A DNA stretch of 64,000 nt from Athripsodes cinereus (Eukaryota > Arthropoda > Insecta > Trichoptera > Leptoceridae), in contig OX388325.1 of assembly GCA_947579605.1 (NCBI GenBank), forward strand, positions 7,001,572 through 7,065,571, given 5' to 3'. This document shows positions 1 through 13,200 of the stretch, piece after piece. The first letter of the stretch is position 1. Each line of letters starts with the position of its first letter. The notes beneath the pieces were generated by a model. The model searched no databases, was not told the DNA's origin, and saw only the letters and a program-made list of their open reading frames with translations. A program made the position numbers and the translations under genes.

Positions 1-429
1 GTTTTATTTGTTCATGGTTGCAGTAGAAATATACCTTGAATGTTGATTGAGCAGACCAAACGGTTGAATATACGTGCGTCCACTGCAAAACGGTGGTTAG
101 GTCACATATAAGGAATAGCAATGTGTGTATATAATCACAATATGTATTATTGTCATCAGCTAACGACCGACGGAATATAGTGGACTGTTCTCCATAATAA
201 ATACTGTAAAAAAGTTATAAGAAACAGTGCACGTTTGACGGAATCGCGACGGAAAACAACGACATTTTTATGTTATCGTAAGAAACGACAGTAATAACGT
301 TTCGTGAATTTTATTGAAGTCGAAAGAAATAAATGGACGTTTTTAAGATTGACGTGAAGTTTTTGCGTTTTTTTTTACATTTGCACAATACGAATCAATG
401 ACCATTAAGGTTCGATATTTCAATGTGAT
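1..429. other. intronic or intergenic, nothing recognised
   Basis: AT-rich sequence. I looked for the next navigator exon (phase 0, continuing the coiled coil) on the minus strand and did not find it. No repeat family used elsewhere in the window was recognised. Confidence 0.5.
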
Positions 430-775
430 AAGGGTGATCCTTATCCTGAGTTAGCCCTTAATTCGGTTAAAATCGCAATTAGGTAAATTCAATAATTTTA
501 CAACTATTTAAAAACAAAATGTAAGGGAGAGTTATAATGACCCTCAGATATACCTATCAGCCCATACATCTAAGTATTACTATAATTTTTATTAATTAAA
601 ATTGATCAATCAAATTTAAATTGATAAAAATACCTTCCCATAAAGTGTTACTCAGGGCCACTCTTATCTGTCCCTTACATTTTGTTGTAAAATAGTTGTC
701 CAAAATTACATATTATTGGATTTGAAAGACCAAAATGATCAAATTAAGGGCCGTCTCAGGATAAGGATTACCCTT
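430..775. mobile_element. foldback MITE, 346 bp
   Basis: Inverted ends: AAGGGTGATCCTTATCCTGA on the left, matched by TCAGGATAAGGATTACCCTT on the right with one mismatch. A second inner pair continues the fold (ACAAAATGTAAGGGAGAGTT with its complement near 650-686). No clear target duplication was found. Confidence 0.8.
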
Positions 776-1785
776 GGGGCGCATTAAAATATCGGCCGAA
801 GGGTGGCAACTTTCCTCATCCACGGATGTTACAGGAATGTCAATTCCTATGACATCCATAATCTTCTTTTTCATGCTACAAATTTACCAAAGAGAGGGCT
901 TAAGGTTTGTCTGAACGGCTTTCCTAAGCAAAATCGTCCCTAAAATTAAATATAACCATTAATATTCTTGACGAACACAAGACGACTCTTTTCATTAGAA
1001 AAGGATGGTGCAGAGATTAAGACTCCTTCATCATGATACCGCCATTACTGGGAGAGCTGATACTGCATTTATAAAAAGAAAAACGACGTCATATAGCGAC
1101 ATAACAGAGCCGAATTCATAAAGTAAATTGAAAATATATTGTAAAAGTGTCATCTGGATTTCTCCTTGTATTCATCACTCAATGTTATTTTCTGGAATCG
1201 CATTTGTCTTCAGCCGTAATGACGCACAGCCTAGCAAGAGTAGTCTTTTTTAGTAATATAATAAAAATTGTTATTATGTGTATCAATATTGTGGAGTGTG
1301 CTGTTCAAATTCCGCGCGGTGTGTCCAGAATCTTACATTGTACAACAAGGTCACACAAGATGAGGACAAAAAATCCGCAACAGTAGCTGGGTATCTCAAC
1401 AAACAACAATAATACAGTAAAAGCTTAATAACTCGGATGTCCTATTTATTTTATTGATTATTTTTATATATTTAACTTAGGTTTCAATTTTTAAAAATTT
1501 ATGTGGTACCTATAGTACATGGTAACTATTACTACATATTTTAAAAATGTTTCATGATTACCACATTGTTAGTGCCAATAAAATCAAACATATAATTTTA
1601 ATGCCTAAAGGTACAGGACATGATTCCAAATTTTGGGTATATTATTTTATCGGTTCTTCTGCCATTGTCAATATAAAATGTCTATGATTTCAGTTGTTTA
1701 ATTACTTTCTGTCTCGTCAGCCTGTCACGGGTTAGCGAGCATTTGTTTTTAGGAGTATTAAGTATATTTTTCTCAAGAGCGGAAG
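776..1785. other. no gene recognised
   Basis: AT-rich with a 79-codon frame at 1147-1386 that has no domain and no codon signal. GGTGGCAACTTTCCTCATCC near 805 looks like repeat debris but no second copy was identified here. Confidence 0.45.
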
Positions 1786-2135
1786 ATTCTAAGCTTTGAA
1801 AACAAGTGTCTTAGAAGGATTTTGGATGTCAAATGGTATGAACATATCACAAATGATGCTGTGCACCCAGCAGAGGTCTGTAATCTCTGTGATACAGGAG
1901 AAACAATGGTCCTGGCTGGGTCATGTTCTGAGAACACCCAATGATAGTTGGGCAAAAAGAGCACTGTTCTTCCGTCGGGCCAGGCATCCCTCTTTCACAA
2001 TACACCGTTCCTATGACAGCGACATCAGAGTGCAAGGAATGTCGTGGGAAAAGGTGACGCAATTTGCACAGAGACGCTCTAAATGGAGGAGGCTGCTTTC
2101 TGCACTGTGCTCCCGAGAAGAGTGTTGACGTCAAT
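1786..2135 (+). mobile_element. non-LTR retrotransposon 3' fragment (SWLGHVLRTPNDSW type)
   Basis: One frame reads QWSWLGHVLRTPNDSWAKRA, then MSWEKVTQFAQRRSKWRRLL, the usual C-terminal tail of LINE reverse transcriptases. A TGAA-type short tandem follows. Relatives lie at 13946-14104, 16748-16935 and 49806-50046. Confidence 0.75.
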
Positions 2136-2279
2136 GAATGAATGAATGAATTTTTTTTCTATTAGCAAGTTAAATGTGATTTTTGCTGTGAAGACAAAAC
2201 ATTCAAATAACACATATTTTACACCTATCTTGAGTTCCCTACCAATCATTGGCTTAATCATTCACCTTTGTATTACAGA

Positions 2280-2395
2280 TACATTCAGAGAGGATTACGG
2301 AGAGAGCGACTAGTGTGTTTATTGAATGCAGTTGGTCTTTGGCTGCCTCACCCATGAGAGATGCCATGATGGTATGAATGAATGAATCAATGAAC
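2280..2395 (+). repeat. partial copy of the GGCTACCCCAC repeat family
   Basis: Only the last third is recognisable (TTTATTGAATGCAGTTGGTC, GCCTCACCCATGAGAGATGC, a TGAATGAATGAA tail). Low information. Confidence 0.4.
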
Positions 2396-2648
2396 TAATA
2401 CAATATTTTTCCAGTCTTTTGCAATTCGAATTATTGTGATTTTATTGTACGTAGATATTGCATTGGAAATAATGACACAATGGGTACAGTACAACACAAT
2501 TATATTGATCTTATGAACAGTTCCATTATTACATATCAGTATGACGATCTACATCCTCCTTTAGAGAGGACAGGTCTTCTTTTGTACGTTCTGCACTTCC
2601 TCGAGAAGTGTCCTCCTACCCTGCCATCCTTTTCGATATTTTAAACAT

Positions 2649-3644
2649 CTGAGGCCTGAGACATAACATTTTTTAGCGTTACGTTTTCATTTTGCAGTCA
2701 TTCAAATGTAGACGACGTTGCGCCAAAGTGTTAATTTTCGTAACTATTGTGTATTTTAGCTACGAAATTGACACTTGCTCGCTACTTAGTGGGTTGTGTG
2801 CCGTTTGGCTGCCACCACGCAAATCAAACCCCTCATTTAAATAATTTGATTTTTACGAAAGATATCGGTCCCATAGTGCTGAACTTTCTTGTGCACGCTA
2901 ACATTTCAAAACCGCGTAGTTTTTGCATCTCATCATCTCTTAAATTTCATCAAAACTCGAAATAAATTAATATTCATTATTGTTGATTGTCTCTTCAAAA
3001 CTTAAACAAGTCATCATTTTGTGTTACATTCCCGCTTCTATTGCCAAAACACGTGTTAAAAAAACCGACCCCTTCCGGGAATCACTCTATACAAGTGCCA
3101 GCGTGTAGTGATCAGTGTATGTCCAGAAGTGTAACAGAGAAGGATAACAACACCGACTACTCGCAACAACACAGCGGGTGAAAGAGACAAAAATACTGTT
3201 TTGTCTACCACGATGCCTATCTCAGATCTCCGTAAGAAGAAGCTTCTCTATGTGTGCAACGTTTTCTTTGATGTCAACCTAAGTGGAACGCTCGAAAAGA
3301 AGGACTTCGAGTCGGCTGTTGAGAAAATCTACACTCTTCGTCATCCCAAGAACGTAGAGATGTACGACACCACGACCAAGATATGGGATGGCCTGAGGCA
3401 GAGAACTGATGCCAATAAAGATAGAGAGTCCTCTGCAGTGGCAGCAGCGTTACATGAACTTCATGTTTGACCTAGAAGATGCTTCCAACTTGACTAAAAA
3501 GCCACGGCGCTCTTGAGATGGTCACGGACCATGAAACAGCGCCAAATACAAATCATCTTTTTATTATTATTATTACTTCGTCTATATTCAAACGCTAACG
3601 GAACGAAAACATGATGTTAAAATGTGTTTTGACTTAGGCCTCTG
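2649..3644. mobile_element. foldback MITE carrying a captured host gene fragment
   Basis: The left part (2649-2779) and right part (3576-3644) both match the complete 207-bp foldback MITE at 25354-25560, including the terminal GAGGCCTGAG / TAGGCCTC ends and the middle GCGCCAAAGTGTTAATTTTC segment. Between them lie about 800 bases absent from the complete copy, containing a broken calexcitin-like coding piece. This arrangement is like a Pack-type element (a non-autonomous transposon that carries gene sequence). An independent insertion of a gene copy into an old MITE is the alternative. Confidence 0.65.
3213..3516 (+). pseudogene. calexcitin-like EF-hand gene fragment, deleted and frameshifted
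   Basis: Starting at an ATG, the frame reads MPISDLRKKKLLYVCNVFFD, then VNLSGTLEKKDFESAVEKIY and KIWDGLRQRTDANKD. This is the first EF-hand region of insect calexcitin / sarcoplasmic calcium-binding-type proteins (DVNLSGTLEKKDFE is a canonical loop). After NKD about 25 residues expected in the family are missing and the frame shifts by one; the plus-one frame continues PLQWQQRYMNFMFDLEDASN and stops at 3516, while the original frame stops at 3470. About 430 bases upstream of the ATG are non-repetitive and may be parental 5' sequence. The second and later EF-hands are absent, so it cannot make a normal protein. Family call is from memory of the motif, not a search. Confidence 0.75.
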
Positions 3645-4146
3645 ATCTGTTAATCTCTATATTCAGAGATACGGTACCGTGACCATGTGACGTTACGTGT
3701 CATGTGGCGGTACTCAATGGAAAAATACTTGTTTATTTAAATGAATAAAAGTGATGTTTGAGTAACTAGTGTATTTTTGTTTGAATTAATAAAAATTTTA
3801 AATTATTTACGTTGCCCTAGTTTTTTTTTCGTCCTCATTGCAAAAAAATTGATCATCTCACGTATGAGGGGTTCATATGTAAGGACACTATAGGGTCAGA
3901 ATACCAATAGAATAAAAAAAAGTAGAAATAGGTAATTAAAGATTCACAAAAAAACTGAAAATTAATCAAAATTTTGACGACTTTGATTAACTCGTTAATC
4001 AATTCATCCTTAAATACCAGCTGTACATATTATATTTGACACAACTGTCATGACAGAATTTCTGAATAAGTAAAATTTATTGACACAGAATTTGACAAAA
4101 GGAAAAACATAGATTATTTGTAAAAATATATAAATGCAGTACTCAC

Positions 4147-4298
4147 ATTTGTTGTCAACTGGGTTGTGAGGGTGTGAACCTTTTCTTTAGCGTCTGCCAG
4201 TTCTCTCCTCAGCTTTCTCGCCTCGTGCGCTTGCCTTTCTTCTGCAGAACTGTGCAACGAAGATGCTGTGGATACCAAACTTGCCGCAGATCCATGTG
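4147..4298 (-). CDS. sick: navigator exon 14, start of coiled coil
   Basis: 152 nt, phase 1 in and phase 0 out. Reads AHGSAASLVSTASSLHSSAE, then ERQAHEARKLRRELADAKEK, then VHTLTTQLTTN before a consensus gtgagt donor. The charged heptad-like stretch is the coiled coil that precedes the C-terminal region in navigators. The following exons were not found in the remaining 4.1 kb, so they lie outside the window. Confidence 0.95.
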
Positions 4299-7200
4299 CT
4301 GGGAGAAAATAGAAAAATTACAGAAATTAACACAAAGTGTTTGGAAAAAATAAATTTTAATAAAAAATATTAATTAATTATCATTTTATTATTACTATAA
4401 GCTATCAAGCAGGCAACTAGAGCTGATGTGCTTGATATCCACACTATTGATGTAACTATATACTGTCAAGCCCCTTCTTAAACAAATTAGTGTTCCTTGC
4501 AATGACCAATGCAGCAGGCAGCCTATTCCACTCATCCACAACTCGGTTTACGAGAAAATGTCTTCGAGGGTTCAGAGTGAATCTGTCCTTTGCAAGTTTC
4601 AGACCGTGTCCTCGCAAGTGCTCATTCTGGCTTCTTTGGAACATGTTTTTCAGCTCTGGTCAGTATAATGGTTGTTTATTTTATTTTATAGACCTCAATC
4701 AGATCACCTCTCAATCTTCTTTTCTTAAGACATGTGAGACTCAGTCTCTCAAGGCGATCTTCGTATATATAAAAATTTATGAAAATAATAGAAAATGACA
4801 AGTTCATGAGAATTTCTCCTACCTTCATCATTCTTCTTATAATGATGTGAATGTCTGGATGATGAGTGATGCTGCTGTGACGGTAACACCAGGGGTGGAT
4901 GGTGGTGCTGAGGAGGTAGCATGGTGTGCGGAGGAGACAGGGCTGATCTGGGGGATGGAGAAGGGGGCTCAGAGGCTCCATATGGGATACCTGAAACAAT
5001 TAGGAAAATACATTTTAAAATAAAATGTTAATTAATATTTCAACTACCTAAAAAGTGTACCTGAAAATATATCTTATCTAGGTATTTTACTTTTATTTTA
5101 GAGCAAATAAAAAGTGTCAATATATCTTCCGCTCTTTTCTCTAAGTTTTCAGTGTCCTACTGCAAGCAAATACTTTTAAAAACAAGATGAACATCTTACG
5201 ATGCTTAACCTGTAATTGCAGCGAAAAGGTTTACTGCCACCCATCTTGAATGTTTAAACTTTTTATTGGCACAAAGACGACAACCTGCATGTTATTTATT
5301 ACATGAAATAAGTCCACTAGTTGATGACATTTAAAAAAGTAATAACTTAAATGTAACAAAGTAAACGTTTTCGTTAATGGATTTACAATTAACAGAGTGA
5401 AATTCTGTTTAATATTAACACAACGCAATTCAAACAATTAGACAAATTAATCAATTACAATTCTTCGGTAGCCTGGAGTTAAAGTCTCAGACTCGTGCAT
5501 GAAAGATGAGCGATTTAATCTCAGATACCGTCAAACTCCCTTTTACGACACAAGCTTTTGGTTACTGTGAGAGGTGTATAAGGTTGTATTTGGGTTTATA
5601 ACAAAAACACAGATAGATTTATTTAAAAAACAAAAATATTTCTTTTACCTTGACCATCGGCATAGTGTACTGGAATGCAATAATATGGCTCATATTCTCC
5701 TTCTGAAGACCTTTGCAGCATGGAAGGATATAGCTTCTCCGATTTAGTGGATCTGTTACAGAAAAAAAAACATAAAAAATTACCAAAAACATACAAACAA
5801 TTGTTTAAATACCTGTGTATAATAATTACGATGAAATCACTGGTTGGTACTATGATATAACACGTTCGCACGGATCCGTTTATCATGCATCTAGCACTTG
5901 GTGCTCATTACACGGATCTGTGATCATTCACTTTAACATATGCACTAATTAGTTTACGCGGACATTGCTGGTGAGCTTTGTATTTGCACATTTCTCTTTA
6001 ATTCTAGAGTATTCAAAGAATATAACAAATGTACCACAATTTTTTTACATAAATTAAATTAAATTGGCAATAAATACACAAATCAGTAAGTATTGGAAAC
6101 TTGAAAAAACATAATCTGTCATTTTTGATGCAAATTTATTTTTTGTTAGGCAGCGAACGTGTTAAAACACAGCAAATTTAGGTACTCTTTTTAAGCCATA
6201 AAACATGATATTTCTACTAATTTCAACTATGAAGTTCTATAATTCACTCTTATATTTTTCAATTGATTGTTTCGGCATTAACTTTGTAACACTTCCGTTT
6301 TGAATTAAATAATAGAATGAATAATGTTCAATTCTTATATTTTTGTATAACAGATGATAAAACAAATCAGACGTCTAATTAGAAAACCATGTGTACACAA
6401 TGTTACATTCAGATGGGAATCTTGATCTATTCGAGGAATGGTTGCTTCTATGGTTTGCATAAAATGTTTCTCGCTTGATGGACCTTACATTTTGACAGTG
6501 AGAATGGCGGAATTGGTGAACATTGTCTAAGGACATCGAAAGTGATCATGCCAGCCTAAAGCCAATTTGTAAGCGTTGAGACACCTTTCTCACTCCTTTT
6601 GATTAAATTTTGCACAATGCTAAATTGTATAAAGACATGGTTCTTCAATCGAAAAGTCTGAATGGTTTTCTTATCACTGTATGTAATTAGCTTTCCAATT
6701 AAAAGAGATTTCAATTTGGAAGTCTTACATACAATAGAAAAGAGCCTTTCATTAAATATTATGATACTTGTGACGAGAATATAAAAGCAAATGATACAAT
6801 GGCTGACATTATTAAACGTATAGTACCTACTAAGCGTGTAAATGTTTTGAGATATAACATTTCGACAAAATTTTCTACATTGATACATCAAAAAGAATAT
6901 TATTTCACAACAGCCCGCGCTTTTTCACAACCGTTTACTGATTATTTACTGATTATTCATGTTATAATCAATATACCGTGAGAAATAAAATAAATAAAGT
7001 AAATAATAAATGGAATGTGGAGAAAGGGGAAAGATTATCTCTCCCTATCCCACTTGGGATATGGCGTGAGTGTATGGTATAATACGATAAATGGCACCTT
7101 TGAGGTCATGTTATGAGTAAACGGCGTTTTACAAATTGTCCATATATATAAATGTAATTTTATTAAATAAAATATAAAAATATATTATTGAGCACTGTTT

Positions 7201-10200
7201 AATCTACACTTTGTTAGGTTAGATACCGAACGTTTTCGCCTATACTTGTAGGCATCTTCAGGGAAACTGAAATCTGAAAAATTGTGAGAGCTCTTGTTCA
7301 TGTGGTGAGAAGAGTACAGGTAGTGGGAGGGTACCTAACCTAACAAAGTGGAGATTAAACAGTGCTCAATAATATATTTTTATATTTTATTTAATAAAAT
7401 TCAAAATGGATTTCCACAGTGTTAACACAAAAACTCTTGAGTTATTATAAATGTAATGTTTCTTTTTGATGCAATTCTGTAGAAAATTTAGAACACTGAT
7501 AATTATATATATTTAGTTCAGGTGGACTATAAGGTTAAACAAATTTTTTGAGACCCGATTTGTACTGAAAATTTTATATTTTTACAAATATATTGTCGCT
7601 GTATATTTAAAATGACTTATGTGAATAAATAAATGCATTGGCATTACTCAAATAAAACTGCTTATTTAAAACCTTTATCAAAAAATGATTCTTAGGATCA
7701 AATATTAAAATTGAATATTTTCGGAATAATATCACAGTTTAAACAACAATAACAGTTTTTTAAGACCATGCCTAATTATGGCATTCTACTACGTGTGCAC
7801 CGACACAATCAATATTGTCGTTACATATTTAAAATGATGCATGTAAACAGATAAACGTTTTGACATTTCTCGAATAAAACTGCTTTTATTAGACATTAAA
7901 ACTACTTTTTAAAGAGATTCTTTGTATCAAATATTAAAAATTATAATTTTAGGAATAATATCAATAATGTCCTAATGAACAGTTTTTAAAGAGAATGACT
8001 AAATAAAAACACTCTTACATACAACATTTTAAATATACAATGAACATTAGATTTATAAATCTTAGCAGTTTATCTAGGGTAAATTTGTTCAATATTTTTT
8101 TTCAGATATCAAAAATAGTAAAAATATGCATCATTATACAAGATCATAATTCGAATATGCAAAACACCTTTAAAAATTGACAAAATATGCAATAAATTAT
8201 AAAAATAGCCAAACTTTGCAAACAAAGATAATATGCATTTGCGCATAGCCTGGTCTCTATTCATAACAAAATTTGCTCAATATCTCTTATTAATCTGTAG
8301 GTGGGAGCGAAACTACACCATGTGGAATTTTGGCCAAAGTGACATAAATACATAGTATTGCAGTTCTTGTTATGCTCTTTTTGATGATAAATTAATTTAT
8401 CTTGAAAATTAGTTATATTTTGTAATATACATTAAAAAGAAAATATGTCAAATTATTGTTAAAGCGAAACATCGCCATTTTAACGCAATATTGTGATTTT
8501 TTACATGATAGTGTGAGATATGATTAATAGCAATCATTCATAATAATTTTTAAGAGTAATTTTGTGTTAACTAACTAACATGTGAGAAGCAAATATAATT
8601 TTGTTAAAAAACTTTTAAAAGGCCATACAGAAAAATGATGTCTATTGAGATAGTGTAGTTTCGCTCCGGCATACAGAAATCATTATGATAGTGACGACAG
8701 TGTTGCAAAAAAAAGTACAATTATTAGCCACATAAGACAAGAAGCCATTCACATACTGAAAAAAAAATTAAATAGCTGAAATAAATCACACGAAGTTGAG
8801 AAAATAATCTAGGGAAGTGATGTATACCTGGGGAAGGTCCGATCTCTTAGATAGCTTAAGAGAGAAAGTTCAAAACAATAATAATAATAATAAGTTAAAA
8901 ACAGGGAAAAAAAACTAGCATATAGATTGAAAAAAATAATTTAGACAATGTAACTGATACTAACACTAATTGTTACTGGTTAACTAGCCGTGTCTTATAT
9001 GAGAATAGAGTTACACCTGGATAAACTAAACCTTTATTAAAAAAAACAATGTATTTTATTATTAATTTACTCAAAATTAAACTGAATAATCTTCGGGGAA
9101 GAGTCTTCGGGGAAAAAGTTTTAAATTTTTCAATCCATCTGAACCAATCACAGTTAGGTTTTTCTTTCAAATTATAGAACAAAATGGATTGTACAATTAG
9201 TTAGCAATGTCAAGAACAAACAAATTATCTGAACAAACTGTTGTATGCTTCCAAAACTCAATTTGTTCCACATTGTTGAAATGCAAAAACTCTTTGACCC
9301 ATATTTTATTTGATTTTTTTTTAAATATACTTGATTTTATGATTAAACAATAGATTATTATACTGATATGGATAATATATTGTCGTAACATATTCAAAAT
9401 GAGATATGTGAATTTATAAATGTTTTGACATTTCTAGAATAAACTGCTCATAATGACATCATAACCATTTTATAAAGTGATTCTTAGTATCAAATATTAA
9501 AATTTAATACTCAAAGAATAATATCATATGCCAAAAAAAGTCCAAACAACAATTTTAATGCCCTAATGAACAGTTCTTAAAGAGTATGCCTAAATAAAAA
9601 TGTTCGCACATACCTCTTATTGAATATCGTCGTTGGTTCTATGTAACCTCTTATGGGCTCCAAACCAAATTTTACAGGGGACGCAAAAATAAATGTTTTA
9701 AATTCCACAGATCAACAAATGTAATCAAATTTATTACCAAATTCATATAAAAATTTAGACGTTTTACATAAAATTGATAATAAATTTTATTACATTTCTT
9801 GATCTGTAGACTTTAAAACAGTTTTTTGCGTCCCCTGTAAAAATTGGTTTGGAGCACATAGAGGTTACATAGAACTGACGACGATATGCAATGACGATAT
9901 ATTAGTATTGAAACAACATTTTCAAATCATATCTTTAAATATTATAGACAGAAATAGAAATGCGCACAATTTCTCAATGTTCTTGCATCGATGAGGTATG
10001 AAACTGATTTATTTTATTCTAATCAAATAAATGTATTTAGAATTTCAAAATAGATCAAAGCATCAACAACACTGTTCATTTTTCAGACTAATGATTACAT
10101 ACTCAATCGCTTTTGTCAAAAATGTTTGACAAAAGCGCTGAGTAATAGATTGTTTGACAAGAGAACTTAGACTGACTCAAATTCTAACGTTTTTCAAGCG

Positions 10201-13200
10201 AGCTGTCAAAGAGAAAATGGTTTCCTCAAACTCAGCCTCTGAAATCTAAACCTCATCACTCCTGTCTCCCTCCCCTTCCTTTTTTATATTTATAGATACT
10301 CTATATCCAAATTGCATTAGATAAATTGAATTAATTGATTCTGCGTACCTTATACTATTACTCCTGTTTAATCTAGACGGTGAAGGTTGATGCATGAGTC
10401 TGGGTGGTGCCCTAGAAGACCCAGCCGGCTGTAAAGACTGCAACGACTCCATGGAATCACACTCGGAGAGACGTCCCGTCGCTGAATAAGTATTACTATG
10501 TCTCAGCCATGACGTATAAGGACTGCCATAGTCAGACTTTACATCGGAGTAAGTCTGGGTGTCGGACAAACTGCCGTCGCTAATCTTCATGCCGCCACGA
10601 GGTGGAACTCTAAAAAGACAAAAAAATAATTATAGAATAAACCATTTGCTCCAAAATATTAGATTATTTTATAAAGATAATAGTTCTAATCTCCAACAAA
10701 GAATAGTTCTCCCACTCTTTCTTCAAATTTTGTGTGTCCTGTAGAAGGCAAGTATTAATAAAACACCACAGATAGAAATTAAAAACTTTAATCAGCAATG
10801 TGGTATGTCACCCGTCCTGAATGGCATTTTTTATTGACACAGGGAGGACAATCTGTATGTTTTTTTACATGCAGTGAGTTTGTTGGCTACCCCACTCGTT
10901 GGAGGTGCTGTGTACGATATGAATGAATGAATAGTTTGCTAAAAAATGTACTGTTTCTCAAGAACTTTTTTTTATTTTTATTTTTTTTTTATTTTATTTT
11001 TTTAAGAAAGATATATCTGGGTTTTGTTATAAACCCAAATACAACCTTATACACCTTTCACAGTAAGCTAAAAGCTTGTGTCGTGAAAGGGGAGTTTGCC
11101 GGCACCTGGGATCGAACCCCGGACCTCATGTTCATAAGGCCGAGACTCTACCTCCAGGCTACCGATGAACTCAAGCAAATCACTAAATCACTCACTAAAT
11201 CACTATTTTGAATGAAATAATTTTTTTCTCCGTGTTCCGAAAACGGATGATAAACGACAAACAAAATGAAAGATAAATGGGAAATAAAAAAATGTGTTAC
11301 CTTTTGAAATAAGACATGTAATTTGAGGTTAGGTTTGTTGCGTCACGTTAGGTTAGGTCAAATTCATTTGAATGACAACACGTTTAGTTCCGAGACAAAC
11401 AATAACTGCAGCTAAACGTAGCTGTGATTTGTAGAACACAACAACTTATCTGTCAAGGGAATTTAGTCTTTAATGAAGACGAACATTTAGTAATTACGTA
11501 ATAACTTTTGTTTTATCGCGACATTCCGTAGGACAAAGAGGCGAAACAAGGAAATAAAAATACTAATAATAAACTTTATTGCACAGTACGGAGCATACAT
11601 AATTTACCAAGTTATAAAACAATGTGATACAAATAAACGATACTGTGCAAAAATCAAAGAGATATGTCTAACAAGATTGAGGTATTTTTTTCCACTTAAT
11701 TTTCCACATCCTGAAAGATCTTCTAGCACAATACACTGTTAATTTGACAAGAAATTTAATACCGCTGTTCATGGACACTGAGTTGTTTACATCTTTAAAA
11801 TTCTTAAGATGTAAACCATAAAATTGTCCAACTTGCATTAGATAAATTGAGTGTCCGTGATCACTTAAATCAGCCTAGAGCCAATTCATAAGGGTCGGAA
11901 CGTTTTAAATATTTTTATCATTTGTTACTTTAACTATTATTGCACTATTTCCTTCTCTGTTTAATCGAATCTTGTTGTCTCCTTTACACGTAAATATTGT
12001 CATGAATATTAAATAATGTACGTGTATAATTCTAACATATAAAAGGCTCAGGCCGTAAATAGTAAATAAACAAATAAACAGTAAAGATTGGGCGACAAAT
12101 TCTTTTTTAAATATTCTACAGAGTATTGAGAATATTATATTTTATCATTTAAAATAAAATCGCTACTGTTGATCTGCAAGACGCTGTGTTAAATTAATAC
12201 CTAGACAAAGTCAAGTGAATTGTCTAACGTCACAAGTACAGTCAAAACACAATAACTCAAATTACAACAAGCATTTTTGATTTGTTAAAGTTTTGATTCA
12301 TTGAAATGGTTTTAAACAGATCAATGTTGATAACATGATTTTCGTAAAATTTAACCAAAGAGGTGGAAAACCACAGATATTCAAGAGAGCTTGAAGTATA
12401 AATACTTATTGCAATTTGTAGTAACTAGCTCTAGCTTAAAATAAAAATTTGATTTTAGAATTAGTTTGAAGAGCAAGACTGTGAACTTTGGACCAAAATT
12501 CAAGCAAAAATATGCTTTCCGCTGTAGAGATAAGATCTATATTCCTATGAAATAATAAAGCGTACCACTTGACATAGTGGTGTTCTTTTCTAACGCATGG
12601 TTGTACCGCATGTGACTACAGTAATTATATAATAGTACAACCATGTGTTGGAAAGGGACAGTTCTCTAAGAAATACTACCTCAGGAGGCAAAGGTTTTAA
12701 TAAAAGTGCGCAGTCTTGCAATGTATCATGTCTATGGTTAAATGTCATATACACAATGTTTTATTTACATTAATTGCCTTTTACAGGGCAGAAACGATAA
12801 AAACCAGTAGAAACGATATTGTCTCAAGTTGACCACCTTCCAACTTTTTGAGCTGGTTGAACGGTGCGCGCATGCGTAGATATGCGCGGCATCCGTATCA
12901 ATGGTAAAAACTTTATAACCTATAAATTTTATAATGTTTCCCGCTTCGTGACAGTTGTTATCTCTGTTGTTGGTTTGTGGTGTTTGTTTCCCTAATTAAA
13001 TGGCGCCTTATAACCTTTACTATAACATTTTCAACCAATAATTTTCTTTGCGCGATCACAGATTGTATCTATATCGGTGGACCGTGTGAACAGGTGTGAT
13101 GATCAATGGGTGTCCGGCGAATTTTGTTTTTTATGCAAACGAAATTCGCCTGGCGATATTCGCCAAATGTGAACACCCCATAACAGACTTATTGAAGTTT

